This document shows, piece by piece, positions 39,932 to 49,000 of a stretch of 64,000 bases of DNA. The DNA is taken from the NCBI GenBank assembly GCA_005503085.1, contig SCOI01000001.1, positions 310,001-374,000 of the forward strand, given 5' to 3'. Positions within the stretch are counted from its first letter, which is position 1; each line of letters starts with the position of its first letter. The notes below the pieces were generated by a model, which did no database searches, was not told where the DNA came from, and was given only the letters and a program-made list of their open reading frames with translations. Both the position numbers and the translations under genes were made by a program. Source of the stretch: Burkholderiales bacterium C2. GTDB lineage: Bacteria; Pseudomonadota; Gammaproteobacteria; Burkholderiales; Burkholderiaceae_C.

Positions 39932-41422
39932 TCACGTGAGCGCTCCGATGGCTGCGGCGGCCAGTTGTCGGGTGTGCCCTTCGATGTCGTCAACGGCAAC
40001 CGCTGCCGCCCCCCGCGCACGCGCCGCTGCCTCGGCGCGGTCGCGCAGGCGCTTGGCCGCCGAGATGCGCAGCAGCACCGGCTGCGCCTCCAGCAGCTCG
40101 TCGAGCAGCTCCTTGGCTTGCTGCGTCCAGCCCATCTCGGGCAGGGCCCGGGCCGGCGTGGCCTCGGCCTGGTCGAGCTCGGTGCCCAGCGGCAGGATGT
40201 GGAAAAGCGCATCGAACAGCGCGTTGCAGAACTCCTGCACCAGATAGGTCGCGCCGGCATAGCCCATGAAGGGCGTGCCGGTGGCGCGGCGGATGATGGC
40301 GCCGGGGAAGGAGGCGGGAATGAAGGCGGGCTTCATCGGCCCTTTTCCCGGTCCAGTACCGGCCTCGGCCATATACATGCGCTCGTTGAAGCTGCCATAC
40401 ATCACCAGCGGCGGCTTCTGATGCACCAGCGCGCGGATCGCGTCGTTGTCGGTCTTCTCGCCGGGCTTGCGCGCCACCGCGAAATTGCAGGGCAGGCCCA
40501 GCTCGCCCTCGAAGAAATGCCGCAGCCCGCGCGCATAGGTCTCGCTGGCCACCACCGCAAAGCTGGCGGTGGCGAAGAAGTCCTGCGTGACCGAGCGCCA
40601 CAGATCCCAGATCGGCTTGATCGTCGTGTGCTTCTCGCGCTCGATGAAGGGCTCGGGGTCCAGATGCAGCAGGCGGCCCAGCTCGCGCAGAAAGGCGGTG
40701 GTGCTGTGCAGGCCGATCGGGGCCTGCAGCCAGGGCCGCTCCAGCGCCTCGCAGAGCATGCGGCCGAATTCGCGGTACATGCAGACGTTGACGTCGGCAT
40801 GTACCAGGTTCGCGACATCGGCCAGATGGCTGCCCAGCGGGAAGACCATATTGAGCTCGGCGCCTATGCCCTCGATCAGGCGGCGGATCTCGTGCAGATC
40901 GCTGGCGCTGTTGAACTGGCCGTAGCAGGGGCCGATCAGGTTGACACGCGGTTTCTCGCCGGCGGGTCTCTGATCGAAGGGCGTGCGCGCCGGCACCTTC
41001 TTGACCCCATGTTCGGTCCAGAGCCAGAACATCGCGCGGTTCGCGCACTGCCACTGGTCCTCGTCGATGGTGCGCGGCAGAAAGCGCGCAATCGTCGTGC
41101 CCTCGGGCGTGACGCCGCCGCCGATCATCTCGGCGATCGAGCCGGTCACCACCACGCTGGGCAGGTCCGGGTCCAAGGTCGCATGGGCGCGCTTCATCGA
41201 GCCCTCGGTGCCTTCGCGGCCCAGTTGCTCCTCGGCCAGGCCGGTCACGACGATGGGCAGCTCATGCGGCGGCAAGGCGTCGGTGTAGTGCAGCACCGAG
41301 GTCACCGGCAGGTTCTCGCAACCGACCGGCCCGTCGATCACGACCTGCAGGCCCTTGATCGCGGTGAAGACATAGACGGCTCCCCAGTAGCCGCCGGCCC
41401 GGTCGTGGTCCAGCACTAGCAT
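39932..41422 (-). CDS. bchZ: Chlorophyllide a reductase subunit BchZ
   Basis: 496-aa catalytic subunit (NifK-like) of chlorophyllide a oxidoreductase, which reduces ring B to give the bacteriochlorin. [30 protein letters not shown] and [15 protein letters not shown] are signature stretches; cluster cysteines are in these and in GPCYGQFN. I chose the ATG at 41422, which matches the family N-terminus ([11 protein letters not shown]); an ATG five codons upstream (41437) is possible. Confidence 0.95.
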   Translation of the reverse strand: MLVLDHDRAGGYWGAVYVFTAIKGLQVVIDGPVGCENLPVTSVLHYTDALPPHELPIVVTGLAEEQLGREGTEGSMKRAHATLDPDLPSVVVTGSIAEMIGGGVTPEGTTIARFLPRTIDEDQWQCANRAMFWLWTEHGVKKVPARTPFDQRPAGEKPRVNLIGPCYGQFNSASDLHEIRRLIEGIGAELNMVFPLGSHLADVANLVHADVNVCMYREFGRMLCEALERPWLQAPIGLHSTTAFLRELGRLLHLDPEPFIEREKHTTIKPIWDLWRSVTQDFFATASFAVVASETYARGLRHFFEGELGLPCNFAVARKPGEKTDNDAIRALVHQKPPLVMYGSFNERMYMAEAGTGPGKGPMKPAFIPASFPGAIIRRATGTPFMGYAGATYLVQEFCNALFDALFHILPLGTELDQAEATPARALPEMGWTQQAKELLDELLEAQPVLLRISAAKRLRDRAEAAARARGAAAVAVDDIEGHTRQLAAAAIGALT

Positions 41423-41576
41423 GTGGCACTGCCCCATTCAACGCAGCGGCGAAAGCCGCAGTAGCGCGCCGCGATCGAGCGCAACGGGCCGCGATGGACG
41501 ATCCGGCGGCGCGGCTGCGGAAGGACGCGCGCCAGGCAGACCAGGCGGGCGCTGCGGGGGTTCAGGTGATCGCACA

Positions 41577-43070
41577 TCAAATCATCTCCTCCGCCTTGCG
41601 GCGCTTGATCAGCTTGATGACCTGGCGACGCGTGTCGGCCTTGAACTCGGGACGGTCGCGTGGCACTTCTTCCCAGATGCCGGCCGCATGGCCGGAGCCC
41701 ACCTCGCCAAAGAATTCGCGCATCTGGTCGAAGCGGTGCTTGTTGTTCATCGCCGCATTGACCACCTGGGCCAGCGAGCCGGCCCCGGCCGGGCCCATCA
41801 GCGGGCGGGCCGAGATCAGGTTGGTGAAGTACAGCGCCGGCAGTGCCAGCTGCTTGGCCTTCTGCACCACCGGCGTCGTGCCGATGGCCAGATCGGGCTT
41901 GCACTCGGCCAGCGCCGCCAGGTCCTGCTCCAGCGAGGCGCGGTACTGCACATGCACGCCGCGCGAGGTCAGCCACTCGCGGTCGGGGTCGCTCCAGCGG
42001 GTGCGCGGACAGGCGGTGCCCACATAAGGCACCTCGGCGCCGCTCTCGACCAGCAGCCGCGCCACCAACAGCTCCGAGCCCTCGTAGCCGCTGACCGTGA
42101 CTCGGCCCTTGATCGGCGTGCGCGCCAGCGCGCCTTTGATCGCCGGCAGGAACTTCTGCTTGGCTGCGTCGATCAGCGCCTGCGGCACATTGGCTGCGAC
42201 GCCAATGGCCTGCAGCCAGGCCTCGGTGCCGTCATGGCCCACCGGTGCCGAGCCGATCACCGGACGGCCGGCGGCCTCGAACTCGCGCACGCAGGCCGTA
42301 TAGAAGGGGTGGATGGCCGCAGCCACCGCGCAGTCCAGCGCCGCATAGAGCTCGCGCCATTCGCGCGTCGGCACGACAGGGCCGGCGGCCAGGCCCATGG
42401 GCTCCAGCAGCATGCCCAGCACCACCGGGTCGGCCGGGAACATCTCGCCGAGCAGGCTCACCGTGGGCCGGCAGGTCTGCAGCTTTTTCTCGCGCCAGCC
42501 GGTCGGTGCGGCGACCGGCCCGGCCTCGGCCTCGCCGCGCGCGTACTTCAGCATCGCGCCGGCCAGCACGTCCTTGGCCTCGGCATGGGTGGGCACGCCG
42601 AAGCCCGGCACGTCCACGCCGATGATGCGCACCCCGTTGATCTGCTTGGGCAGCAGCTGCAGCGGCACGCCGCTGGCGGTGGGCACGCAAAGATTGATCA
42701 CGACCAGCGCGTCGAGCTTGGCCGGGTCGGCCTGGGCATGGACCGCGTCGCGGATGTCCTCGAACAGCTTGCCGGTCACCAGGCTCTCGCTGTTGAAGGG
42801 CACATAGCCGACGCTGCGCTTGGCGCCGTAGAAGTGGGAGGTGAAGGTCAGGCCGTAGACGCAGCAGGCCGAGCCGCTGAGGATGGTGGCGGTGCGCCGC
42901 ATCCGCAGGCCCACGCGCAGCGCGCCAAAGGCCGGACACATGCTCTGCGGCTGGTCGTGCGGGCCCTTGGGGTAGTCGGCGGCGTAGCGCTCCAGGGTCT
43001 CGCGCGTGGCGTCGCTGTTGGCCTTCCCTTCGGCCAGGGCCAGTTCGGGGGTGGCGTGGCAGTTGCTCAT
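41577..43070 (-). CDS. bchY: Chlorophyllide a reductase subunit BchY
   Basis: 497-aa NifD-like partner of BchZ. SMCPAFGALRVGLRMRRTA and SGSACCVYGLTFTSHFYG hold the cluster cysteines. NLCVPTASGVPLQLLP and GVDVPGFGVPTHAEAKD follow. Starts at 43070 (MSNCHATPE). The gap to bchZ is 154 bp, unusually long for this operon. Confidence 0.96.
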   Translation of the reverse strand: MSNCHATPELALAEGKANSDATRETLERYAADYPKGPHDQPQSMCPAFGALRVGLRMRRTATILSGSACCVYGLTFTSHFYGAKRSVGYVPFNSESLVTGKLFEDIRDAVHAQADPAKLDALVVINLCVPTASGVPLQLLPKQINGVRIIGVDVPGFGVPTHAEAKDVLAGAMLKYARGEAEAGPVAAPTGWREKKLQTCRPTVSLLGEMFPADPVVLGMLLEPMGLAAGPVVPTREWRELYAALDCAVAAAIHPFYTACVREFEAAGRPVIGSAPVGHDGTEAWLQAIGVAANVPQALIDAAKQKFLPAIKGALARTPIKGRVTVSGYEGSELLVARLLVESGAEVPYVGTACPRTRWSDPDREWLTSRGVHVQYRASLEQDLAALAECKPDLAIGTTPVVQKAKQLALPALYFTNLISARPLMGPAGAGSLAQVVNAAMNNKHRFDQMREFFGEVGSGHAAGIWEEVPRDRPEFKADTRRQVIKLIKRRKAEEMI

Positions 43071-43074
43071 GATG

Positions 43075-43148
43075 AGGACTCCCGCAAGGCCGCCCCAAGG
43101 GAGGCCTGCGCCCTCTCGGGGGGCAGCGAACGAAGGTGAGCGTGGGGG
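43075..43148. repeat. REP-like palindromic element between bchX and bchY
   Basis: The 87-bp gap contains GGCCGCCCCAAGGGAGGCC, then CCCTCTCGGGGGGCAGCGAA and GAGCGTGGGGG. This resembles a dispersed intergenic repeat common in Burkholderiales genomes (recalled, not searched). It may modulate mRNA stability between bchX and bchY. Confidence 0.5.
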
Positions 43149-43157
43149 CGCATAACT

Positions 43158-44186
43158 TCAAGCCGCGTCGTAGATCACTTCAAGCGTCGGCTTGATCAAC
43201 TCGGTCTTGCCAACCATGTCGAACAGCGTGGCCGGCTCCATCTTGAAATCGCGCCCGGTCACCTCGGCCGAGAACAGGCCCAGCAGCTGGTCCTGGGTCT
43301 GCGGCTTGGGCCGCACCGGCGGCGCCTCGCCGACATTGGTGGCCAGGGTCTCGAACAGCGAGGCCCATTGCGTGCCGGGCCGGCCGATGATTTCGTAGCT
43401 GGCGCTCTTGCGGCGGATGTCCTCGTGGGCCGGAATCGCGGCCAGCACCGGGATGCCCACGGCTTGCGCGAAGGCGGCGGCCTCGCCGGTGCCGTCGTCC
43501 TTGTTGATCACCATGCCGGCCACGCCGACATTGCCGCCCAGCTTGCGGAAGTACTCCACCGCGCTGCAGACGTTGTTGGCCACGTACAGGCTCTGCAAGT
43601 CGTTGGACGCAACGACGATGACCTTCTGGCACATATCGCGCGCGATCGGCAGGCCGAAGCCGCCGCAGACCACGTCGCCGAGGAAATCCAAGAGCACGTA
43701 GTCAAAACCCCAGTCGTGGAAGCCCAGTTTCTCCAGCGTCTCGAAGCCGTGGATGATGCCGCGCCCGCCGCAGCCGCGGCCGACCTCCGGGCCGCCCAGC
43801 TCCATCGCATAGACGCCGTCGCGCTTGAAGCAGACGTCGCCGATGGCCACCGCCTCGCCGGCCAGCTTCTTCTTGCTGCTGGTCTCGATGATGGTGGGGC
43901 AGGCCTTGCCGCCGAACAGCAGGCTGGTGGTGTCGCTCTTCGGGTCGCAGCCGATCAAGAGCACCTTCTTGCCCTGCTGGGCCATCATGTAGCTCAGGTT
44001 GGCCAGCGTGAAACTCTTGCCGATACCGCCCTTGCCGTAGATCGCGATGATCTGCGTGGTCTTGGTGACCGGGCCCGTCGCGGGCGCATCGGGCTCGATG
44101 GCGGCCTCGGCGCGCAGTGCGTCGGACTGACTGGCCCCGCGTTGGAAGACCATCGGCGCAAGCGCCGGGATGCTCGTGTTGCTCAT
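43158..44186 (-). CDS. bchX: Chlorophyllide a reductase iron protein BchX
   Basis: 342-aa NifH-like ATPase that reduces BchYZ. The P-loop GKGGIGKSF is at residues 51-59, followed by LIGCDPKSDTTSLLFGG. Cluster cysteines are in GRGCGGRGI and DVVCGGFGLP. The ATG overlaps the bchC stop by 4 bp. Confidence 0.97.
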   Translation of the reverse strand: MSNTSIPALAPMVFQRGASQSDALRAEAAIEPDAPATGPVTKTTQIIAIYGKGGIGKSFTLANLSYMMAQQGKKVLLIGCDPKSDTTSLLFGGKACPTIIETSSKKKLAGEAVAIGDVCFKRDGVYAMELGGPEVGRGCGGRGIIHGFETLEKLGFHDWGFDYVLLDFLGDVVCGGFGLPIARDMCQKVIVVASNDLQSLYVANNVCSAVEYFRKLGGNVGVAGMVINKDDGTGEAAAFAQAVGIPVLAAIPAHEDIRRKSASYEIIGRPGTQWASLFETLATNVGEAPPVRPKPQTQDQLLGLFSAEVTGRDFKMEPATLFDMVGKTELIKPTLEVIYDAA

Positions 44187-45136
44187 GCGTGGTGTCTCCA
44201 GTCCAGAACCATCTTCAGGCAGCCGGCATCGTTGAAGGCTTGGCTGTAGGCGCTGCCGGCCTGCTCGGCCGGCTCGCAGTGGGTCAGCAAGCCGTCCAGC
44301 GACAACCGTCCGGCGTGCAGCAAGGCGTTGACCGCCAGCATGTCGGGCCGCTTCCATTCGGCGGCGACGCGGATGCGCGCCTCGCGCATGAAGGCCGGCG
44401 CAAAGTTCAGCGACAGCGGCTTCGAATAAAAGCCCGCCAGCACCACCTCGCCGCCGGGTGCGAGTCGGGCGATCAGCGTGTCGAGCAGGCCCGAGTCGCC
44501 GCTGACGTCGTAGATGGCCCGGTAGTCGCGGCGCTTGTCCTCGTCGGGGTGGGTGACCGAGTAGCCCACCGCGCCGTCGGCGCGCTTGGGATTTGTCTCC
44601 CAGACGGTGAAGTTGGTGATGCCGGCCGCCACATTCATGCGCGCCAGCAAGCGCCCCAGCACGCCATGACCGACGATCAGGTCGGGCGGCGCAAACGGCA
44701 CATCCTGGCCGCCGCCGGCGACGCTGTGATAGGCGGTGGCGGCCAGCGCCAGCAGCACCGCCTGCTCGCCGAGCTTTTCCTCGACCGGCACGACCTTGGC
44801 ACCGGGAACCACCAGGCGCGAGGCCGAGCCGCCGAACAGGCCCTTGACCTCGCCGAAGCAGCGCGCGCCGGGCACGAAGACCCGCTGGCCTATCCACTGC
44901 GTGCTCTGCGGGCTGACCGCGATGACACGGCCGACCGCCTCATAACCCGGCACCAGCGGGTATCCCATGCCCGGGAACATCGGCATGGTGCCGGTCCAGA
45001 TCAGGCGCTCGGTGCCGGTGCTGATGCCGCTCCATTCCACCTCGACCACCACATCGCCGTCTTCCATCGCCGGCAGCCGCAGCTGAGCGAGGCTCAGATG
45101 CTCGGGGCGGTCAATCACCACGGCCAGGGTGTTCAT
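44183..45136 (-). CDS. bchC: Bacteriochlorophyllide dehydrogenase BchC
   Basis: 317-aa zinc-type alcohol dehydrogenase-like protein that oxidises the C3 hydroxyethyl group to acetyl. GYPLVPGYEAVGRVI, FVPGARCFGEVKGLFGGSA and LIVGHGVLGRLLARM (nucleotide-binding) are characteristic. AGGAG precedes the ATG at 45136 by 8 nt. A PpsR-like site and promoter lie 44-83 bp upstream, between crtF and bchC. Confidence 0.95.
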   Translation of the reverse strand: MNTLAVVIDRPEHLSLAQLRLPAMEDGDVVVEVEWSGISTGTERLIWTGTMPMFPGMGYPLVPGYEAVGRVIAVSPQSTQWIGQRVFVPGARCFGEVKGLFGGSASRLVVPGAKVVPVEEKLGEQAVLLALAATAYHSVAGGGQDVPFAPPDLIVGHGVLGRLLARMNVAAGITNFTVWETNPKRADGAVGYSVTHPDEDKRRDYRAIYDVSGDSGLLDTLIARLAPGGEVVLAGFYSKPLSLNFAPAFMREARIRVAAEWKRPDMLAVNALLHAGRLSLDGLLTHCEPAEQAGSAYSQAFNDAGCLKMVLDWRHHA

Positions 45137-45179
45137 CAGCGGATCTCCTGAGGACGGAATCTCTCGATCCCATGAAGTC

Positions 45180-45207
45180 ATCTTAAGCAGACACAGCAAA
45201 ACGTCAA
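45180..45207 (-). promoter_or_regulatory. Predicted bchC promoter
   Basis: On the minus strand, TTGACG (45202-45207) and TAAGAT (45180-45185) are 16 nt apart. The -35 box lies in a PpsR-like palindrome. The leader would be about 35 nt and contains a Shine-Dalgarno. Confidence 0.5.
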
Positions 45208-45219
45208 CTAATATTTACA
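45202..45219. promoter_or_regulatory. PpsR-like palindrome upstream of bchC
   Basis: CGTCAACTAATATTTACA is CGT-N12-ACA, one mismatch from the PpsR consensus, in the crtF-bchC gap. It allows bchC-X-Y-Z-puf to be regulated separately from crtEF. Confidence 0.72.
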
Positions 45220-45229
45220 CTCAGAACCG

Positions 45230-46360
45230 TCAGCCCCGATCAAGCAGCAACAGGCCGGTCTGCAAAGGCATGCGGGTGCGCAGCCGCCGGACCCGGCCGA
45301 AGCCGGCCTGCATCGCCAGTTCACGCAGCCGCGCCTCGCTGCGCGGCCGGCCCTGGCCCATGGCCATCAGATAGAAACCGAAATAGGCATGGCCCATGGC
45401 CTCGGCCCCCGGCGTCTCGGCCAGTGGCTCGGCCAGCAGCAGACGCCCGCCGGCAGCCAGGGCCTGGCGCACCGCGCGCAGCAGCATCAGCACCTGGGCG
45501 TCATCGTGGTCATGCACGACGCGCAGCAGCGTGATCAGGTCCGCGCCCGGCGGCAAGGCGTCGCGGAAGAAGTCGCCGCCCACGGCGCTGCAGCGCGCCG
45601 CCAGGCCGGTGCGCTCGAAGCGTTCGCGTGCCCGCACGACCACACCGGGCAGATCGAAGACCTGCAACTGCAAGCCCGGTGCGTGCGCGGCCGCAGCGCA
45701 GGCAAACGCGCCGTCGCCGCCGCCGACATCGAGCAGGCGGCGATGGCGCCGCAGCGGGTAGGCCTGCAAGACCTGCTCGGCCACCAGCGGCTGCGAGGCC
45801 GCCATCAGCGCCGAATAGGCGGCCAGCTGCGGTGCGGGCAGACCGCCAGGCGCCGCCGATCCCGCGTAAGGCCAGAAGCCGGCCAGCTGCGCCGAGGCCG
45901 GCTCGCCGCGCAGCAGCGCCACCGGGTCCGCCAGGTCGCGGTACAGCGCGCCATGGTGCTCGACCATGGCCGCCACAGCGGTGTTGCCCACCATGGCGGC
46001 GCCCAAGGCACCCAGGCCATAGCGGCTCTCAGAACGCGCGTCCAGCAGCCGCAGCGACACGGCCGCCAGCACCAGCCGCTCGGTGCCGGCCAGAGGCAGG
46101 CTCAGGCGCTGCGCCAGCGCGGCCAGCGTCAGCGGCCCCCGCGCGGCCAGCAGATCAAACAGGCGCAGCTGCACGCAGGCCAGCAGCACCTGCGAGTAGA
46201 CAAAGCCGGCCAGCAGGTCAAACAGCGCTGCGGCACGCCGGCGCGCGATCCAGCGCGTCGGCACAAAGGCCTCGGCCCAGCGCCGAAAGCCGGCGCTGCT
46301 CAGCAGCCGGTCGCGCCAGGCCAGCGGCGCATCGCTCCAATGAGCCTGGGCTGTGCTCAT
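45230..46360 (-). CDS. crtF: Hydroxyneurosporene O-methyltransferase CrtF
   Basis: 376-aa SAM-dependent O-methyltransferase that makes the methoxy groups of spheroidene/spirilloxanthin-type carotenoids. A dimerisation N-domain is followed by the SAM site RRLLDVGGGDGAFACAAA and LQVFDLPGVVVRARE. LLRVVHDHDDAQV holds the catalytic histidine region. Starts at 46360, with its 5' end 3 bp from the crtE stop. Confidence 0.93.
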   Translation of the reverse strand: MSTAQAHWSDAPLAWRDRLLSSAGFRRWAEAFVPTRWIARRRAAALFDLLAGFVYSQVLLACVQLRLFDLLAARGPLTLAALAQRLSLPLAGTERLVLAAVSLRLLDARSESRYGLGALGAAMVGNTAVAAMVEHHGALYRDLADPVALLRGEPASAQLAGFWPYAGSAAPGGLPAPQLAAYSALMAASQPLVAEQVLQAYPLRRHRRLLDVGGGDGAFACAAAAHAPGLQLQVFDLPGVVVRARERFERTGLAARCSAVGGDFFRDALPPGADLITLLRVVHDHDDAQVLMLLRAVRQALAAGGRLLLAEPLAETPGAEAMGHAYFGFYLMAMGQGRPRSEARLRELAMQAGFGRVRRLRTRMPLQTGLLLLDRG

Positions 46361-46363
46361 CGC

Positions 46364-47260
46364 TCAGGCCGCCTGGACTTGCGACTCAGCTACCCGCTCC
46401 AGCAAATGCGGCGGCACCAGGCGCTCGGCCTCGTGCCGGATCAGCTGGCGAAACTGTGCCGCCCCCGGGCAGACCGGCACGGTCAGCAGGGTCGCCTGGA
46501 TCAGGCGGTGAAACTCGGCCAGCGCGCCCTCCAGCCCCAGCTCGCGCGCCATGCTGGGTCGCCCCAGGGCCAGGTCTTGCCCACCGGGCTTGCCGGTGGC
46601 GCTGGGGTCCAGGGCCACGTCGCGGATGTCGTCGGCCACCTGGTAGGCCTGGCCCAGCTGCTCGCCTAAAGCGCGCCAGGGCGTGCCGTCGGCACCGGCC
46701 GCCTGCGCGCCGGCCATGGTGGCGGCGGCGAACAAGGCGCCGGTCTTGGCCTGCTGGTAGTCGCGCAGCGAGAGCTGCGGCTCGCACTCCCAGGCCTGGC
46801 CGGCGACGATGCCCATGGGCATGCCGACACCGTGGCAGACCGTGCGCAGCAGCGCCGGCAGGCGCGAGAGATGGCGGCGCGCCCGGCCACCGAGCACCTC
46901 GAAGGCCGCGATGATCAGCGCGTCGCCGGCCAGCACGGCCAGCCGCTCGCCGAAGGCGCGCTGCACCGAGGGCCGGCCGCGCCGCGTGTCGGCCGCATCG
47001 AAGCAAGGCAGGTCGTCATGCACCAGCGAGGCGCAGTGCAGCAGCTCGATGGCCGCCGCCGCGCCCTCGCTGAGGCCGGGATCGTCCTCGCCGCAGGCCT
47101 GGGCCACCGCCAGGCACAGCGTCGGCCGGATGCGCGCGCCGCCGGGAAACACCGCATGCTGCATCGCGGCGGCCAGCTTCGGCGGATGGCCGCTTTGCAG
47201 ACTGACGCTCAGGCTGGCGCGCAGCGCGCGCTCGATTCGGTCTGGATAGGGCATATGCAT
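46364..47260 (-). CDS. crtE: Geranylgeranyl diphosphate synthase CrtE
   Basis: 298-aa polyprenyl synthase that feeds both carotenoids and the bacteriochlorophyll tail. The first Asp-rich motif is DDLPCFD (82-88), followed by RRGRPS; the second is DDIRD (210-214). FPGGARIRPTLCLA is also typical. The ATG at 47260 follows AAAGG; an ATG two codons later (47254) is an alternative. Two PpsR sites lie between it and the divergent crtD. Confidence 0.93.
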   Translation of the reverse strand: MHMPYPDRIERALRASLSVSLQSGHPPKLAAAMQHAVFPGGARIRPTLCLAVAQACGEDDPGLSEGAAAAIELLHCASLVHDDLPCFDAADTRRGRPSVQRAFGERLAVLAGDALIIAAFEVLGGRARRHLSRLPALLRTVCHGVGMPMGIVAGQAWECEPQLSLRDYQQAKTGALFAAATMAGAQAAGADGTPWRALGEQLGQAYQVADDIRDVALDPSATGKPGGQDLALGRPSMARELGLEGALAEFHRLIQATLLTVPVCPGAAQFRQLIRHEAERLVPPHLLERVAESQVQAA

Positions 47261-47300
47261 GGGCGAGGCCTTTGCTGACGGAACCCGCAGAACGACCGCA

Positions 47301-47318
47301 TGTCGCAAGCGAATTACA
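47301..47318. promoter_or_regulatory. PpsR palindrome 1 between crtE and crtD
   Basis: TGTCGCAAGCGAATTACA, an exact TGT-N12-ACA match in the divergent crtE-crtD gap. Confidence 0.82.
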
Positions 47319-47326
47319 TTAATATG

Positions 47327-47344
47327 TGTCAATCAGAATAGACA
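47327..47344. promoter_or_regulatory. PpsR palindrome 2 between crtE and crtD
   Basis: TGTCAATCAGAATAGACA, an exact TGT-N12-ACA match 8 bp from site 1. The flanks extend the dyad (TGTGTC/GACACA). Paired sites suggest cooperative PpsR binding. Confidence 0.85.
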
Positions 47345-47362
47345 CACATGGAGATTGCGTCA

Positions 47363-49000
47363 ATGCGCGTCAACGCCCTGCCCTTCGCGCCGCTTCGTCC
47401 ACCCCGGGTGCTGGTGGTGGGCGCCGGCATCGGCGGGCTGACGGCCGCAGCCCTGATGGCGCGCAGCGGCATCGAGGTGCAGCTGCTGGAGCGGGCGGCC
47501 GCACCCGGCGGCAAGATGCGCCAGATCGAGCTGGGGCCCCAAAGCCTGGACGGCGGCCCCACGGTGCTGACGATGAGATGGGTGTTCGACGCGCTGTTCG
47601 AGCGCCTGGGCCTGAGCCTGGATCAGCACCTGAGCCTGCGCCGCTGCAGCGTGCTGGCCCGCCATGCCTGGGGGCCCGATCAGCGCCTGGACCTGTCGGC
47701 CGATCTGGAGACCAGCGTCGCAGCCATCGCCGAGTTCAGCGGCGCGGCCGAGGCGCAGCGCTACCGCGCCTTCTGCGAGCGCGCCGGCGCCGTCTACCAG
47801 ACCCTGGATCGGCCCTTCATGCAGAGCAGCCGGCCCACGCCCGGCTCGCTGGCCTGGCGCGTGCTGCGCCAGCAAGGGCCTTCCGGCCTGCGGCAGTTGC
47901 TGCGCATCTCGCCCTTCACCAGCTTGTGGACGGCGCTGGGCCGCTATTTCCATGACCCGCGCCTGCGTCAGCTCTTCGGCCGCTACGCCACCTACTGCGG
48001 CTCCTCGCCCTTCGAGGCGCCGGCCACGCTGATGCTGGTGGCCCATGTCGAGCGCGAGGCGGTCTGGCAGATCGAGGGCGGCATGTATCGGCTGGCCCAG
48101 GCCCTGGCCGCAGCCGGCAGGCAGCAGGGCGTGAGCTACCGCTACGGCTGCGAGGTGCGGCAGTTGCTGATGCGTGAGGACGGCGGGGTCGGCGGCGTCG
48201 AGCTGCAGGACGGCGAGCGCCTAAGCGCCGACGCGGTGCTGTTCAACGGCGACGCCCAGGCGCTGGCCAGCGGTCTGCTCGGCCGGCCGGTGCAGCAGGC
48301 GCTGGGCCTGCCGGCGATACCGCCGCCGCGCTCGCTGTCGGCGCTGACCTGGCACCTGCTGGCTGAGGTCGAGGCCGGCGGTTTCGAGCTGTCTCACCAC
48401 AATGTGCTTTTCGGCCCGGCCGAGCACTACCGCGCCGAGTTCGACGCGATCGCCCAGGGCCGCTTGCCCGGGACGCCGACCGTCTATGTCTGTGCGCAGG
48501 ACCGCGCCGGTGATGCCAGCAGTCGCCCGCCGCAGCGGGCCGAGCGGCTGATGTGTCTCGTGAATGCCCCCGCTATGGCCCCAGCCATGGCCCCCGCCAG
48601 CGCCCGCGCGCTGACCGAACCGGAGATTGCGCGATGCCAGCAAGCGATGTGGGATCAACTGGGCCGTGCGGGCCTGCGACTGAGGCCGAGCCCGCATGCG
48701 CCGCTGTGCACCCGGCCGCAGGACTTTGCACAGCGGTTCCCGGCGACCGGGGGCGCGCTCTACGGCCCGGCCAGCCAGGGCTGGCGGGCCAGCTTCTTCG
48801 CGCGCCCGGATGGCCGCACGAGGGTGCCGGGCCTGTTCCTGGCGGGGGGCTCGGTGCATCCGGGGCCGGGCGTGCCGATGGCGGCGCTGTCGGGCCAGCG
48901 GGCTGCCGAGCAGATCTGCGCGGCCCTGCATTCGACACGCCGCTGGGCGCGCGCGACGGACGGGGCCCTGCTTACGCCTGGTGGTATCTCGACGCGCTGA
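47363..49000 (+). CDS. crtD: Hydroxyneurosporene/methoxyneurosporene desaturase CrtD
   Basis: 545-aa FAD-dependent carotenoid 3,4-desaturase. FAD-binding VVGAGIGGLTAAALMA begins at about residue 17; PGGKMRQIELGPQSLDGGPT and, near the end, GLFLAGGSVHPGPGVPMAALSG follow. The ATG at 47363 is preferred over 47348 because GGAG lies 9 nt before it and the first ATG is only 3 bp from the PpsR site. The last 122 codons overlap the crtC frame. Confidence 0.93.
   Translation: MRVNALPFAPLRPPRVLVVGAGIGGLTAAALMARSGIEVQLLERAAAPGGKMRQIELGPQSLDGGPTVLTMRWVFDALFERLGLSLDQHLSLRRCSVLARHAWGPDQRLDLSADLETSVAAIAEFSGAAEAQRYRAFCERAGAVYQTLDRPFMQSSRPTPGSLAWRVLRQQGPSGLRQLLRISPFTSLWTALGRYFHDPRLRQLFGRYATYCGSSPFEAPATLMLVAHVEREAVWQIEGGMYRLAQALAAAGRQQGVSYRYGCEVRQLLMREDGGVGGVELQDGERLSADAVLFNGDAQALASGLLGRPVQQALGLPAIPPPRSLSALTWHLLAEVEAGGFELSHHNVLFGPAEHYRAEFDAIAQGRLPGTPTVYVCAQDRAGDASSRPPQRAERLMCLVNAPAMAPAMAPASARALTEPEIARCQQAMWDQLGRAGLRLRPSPHAPLCTRPQDFAQRFPATGGALYGPASQGWRASFFARPDGRTRVPGLFLAGGSVHPGPGVPMAALSGQRAAEQICAALHSTRRWARATDGALLTPGGISTR

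Noticed and set aside
41416-41577. 53-codon frame on the minus strand in the bchY-bchZ gap, with ATGA overlap to bchY and a GGAGGAG site
   Set aside because: The product is very Arg/Cys-rich and not protein-like, it runs over the bchZ start, and the Shine-Dalgarno is explained by the Glu-Glu codons at the end of BchY. Kept as spacer.
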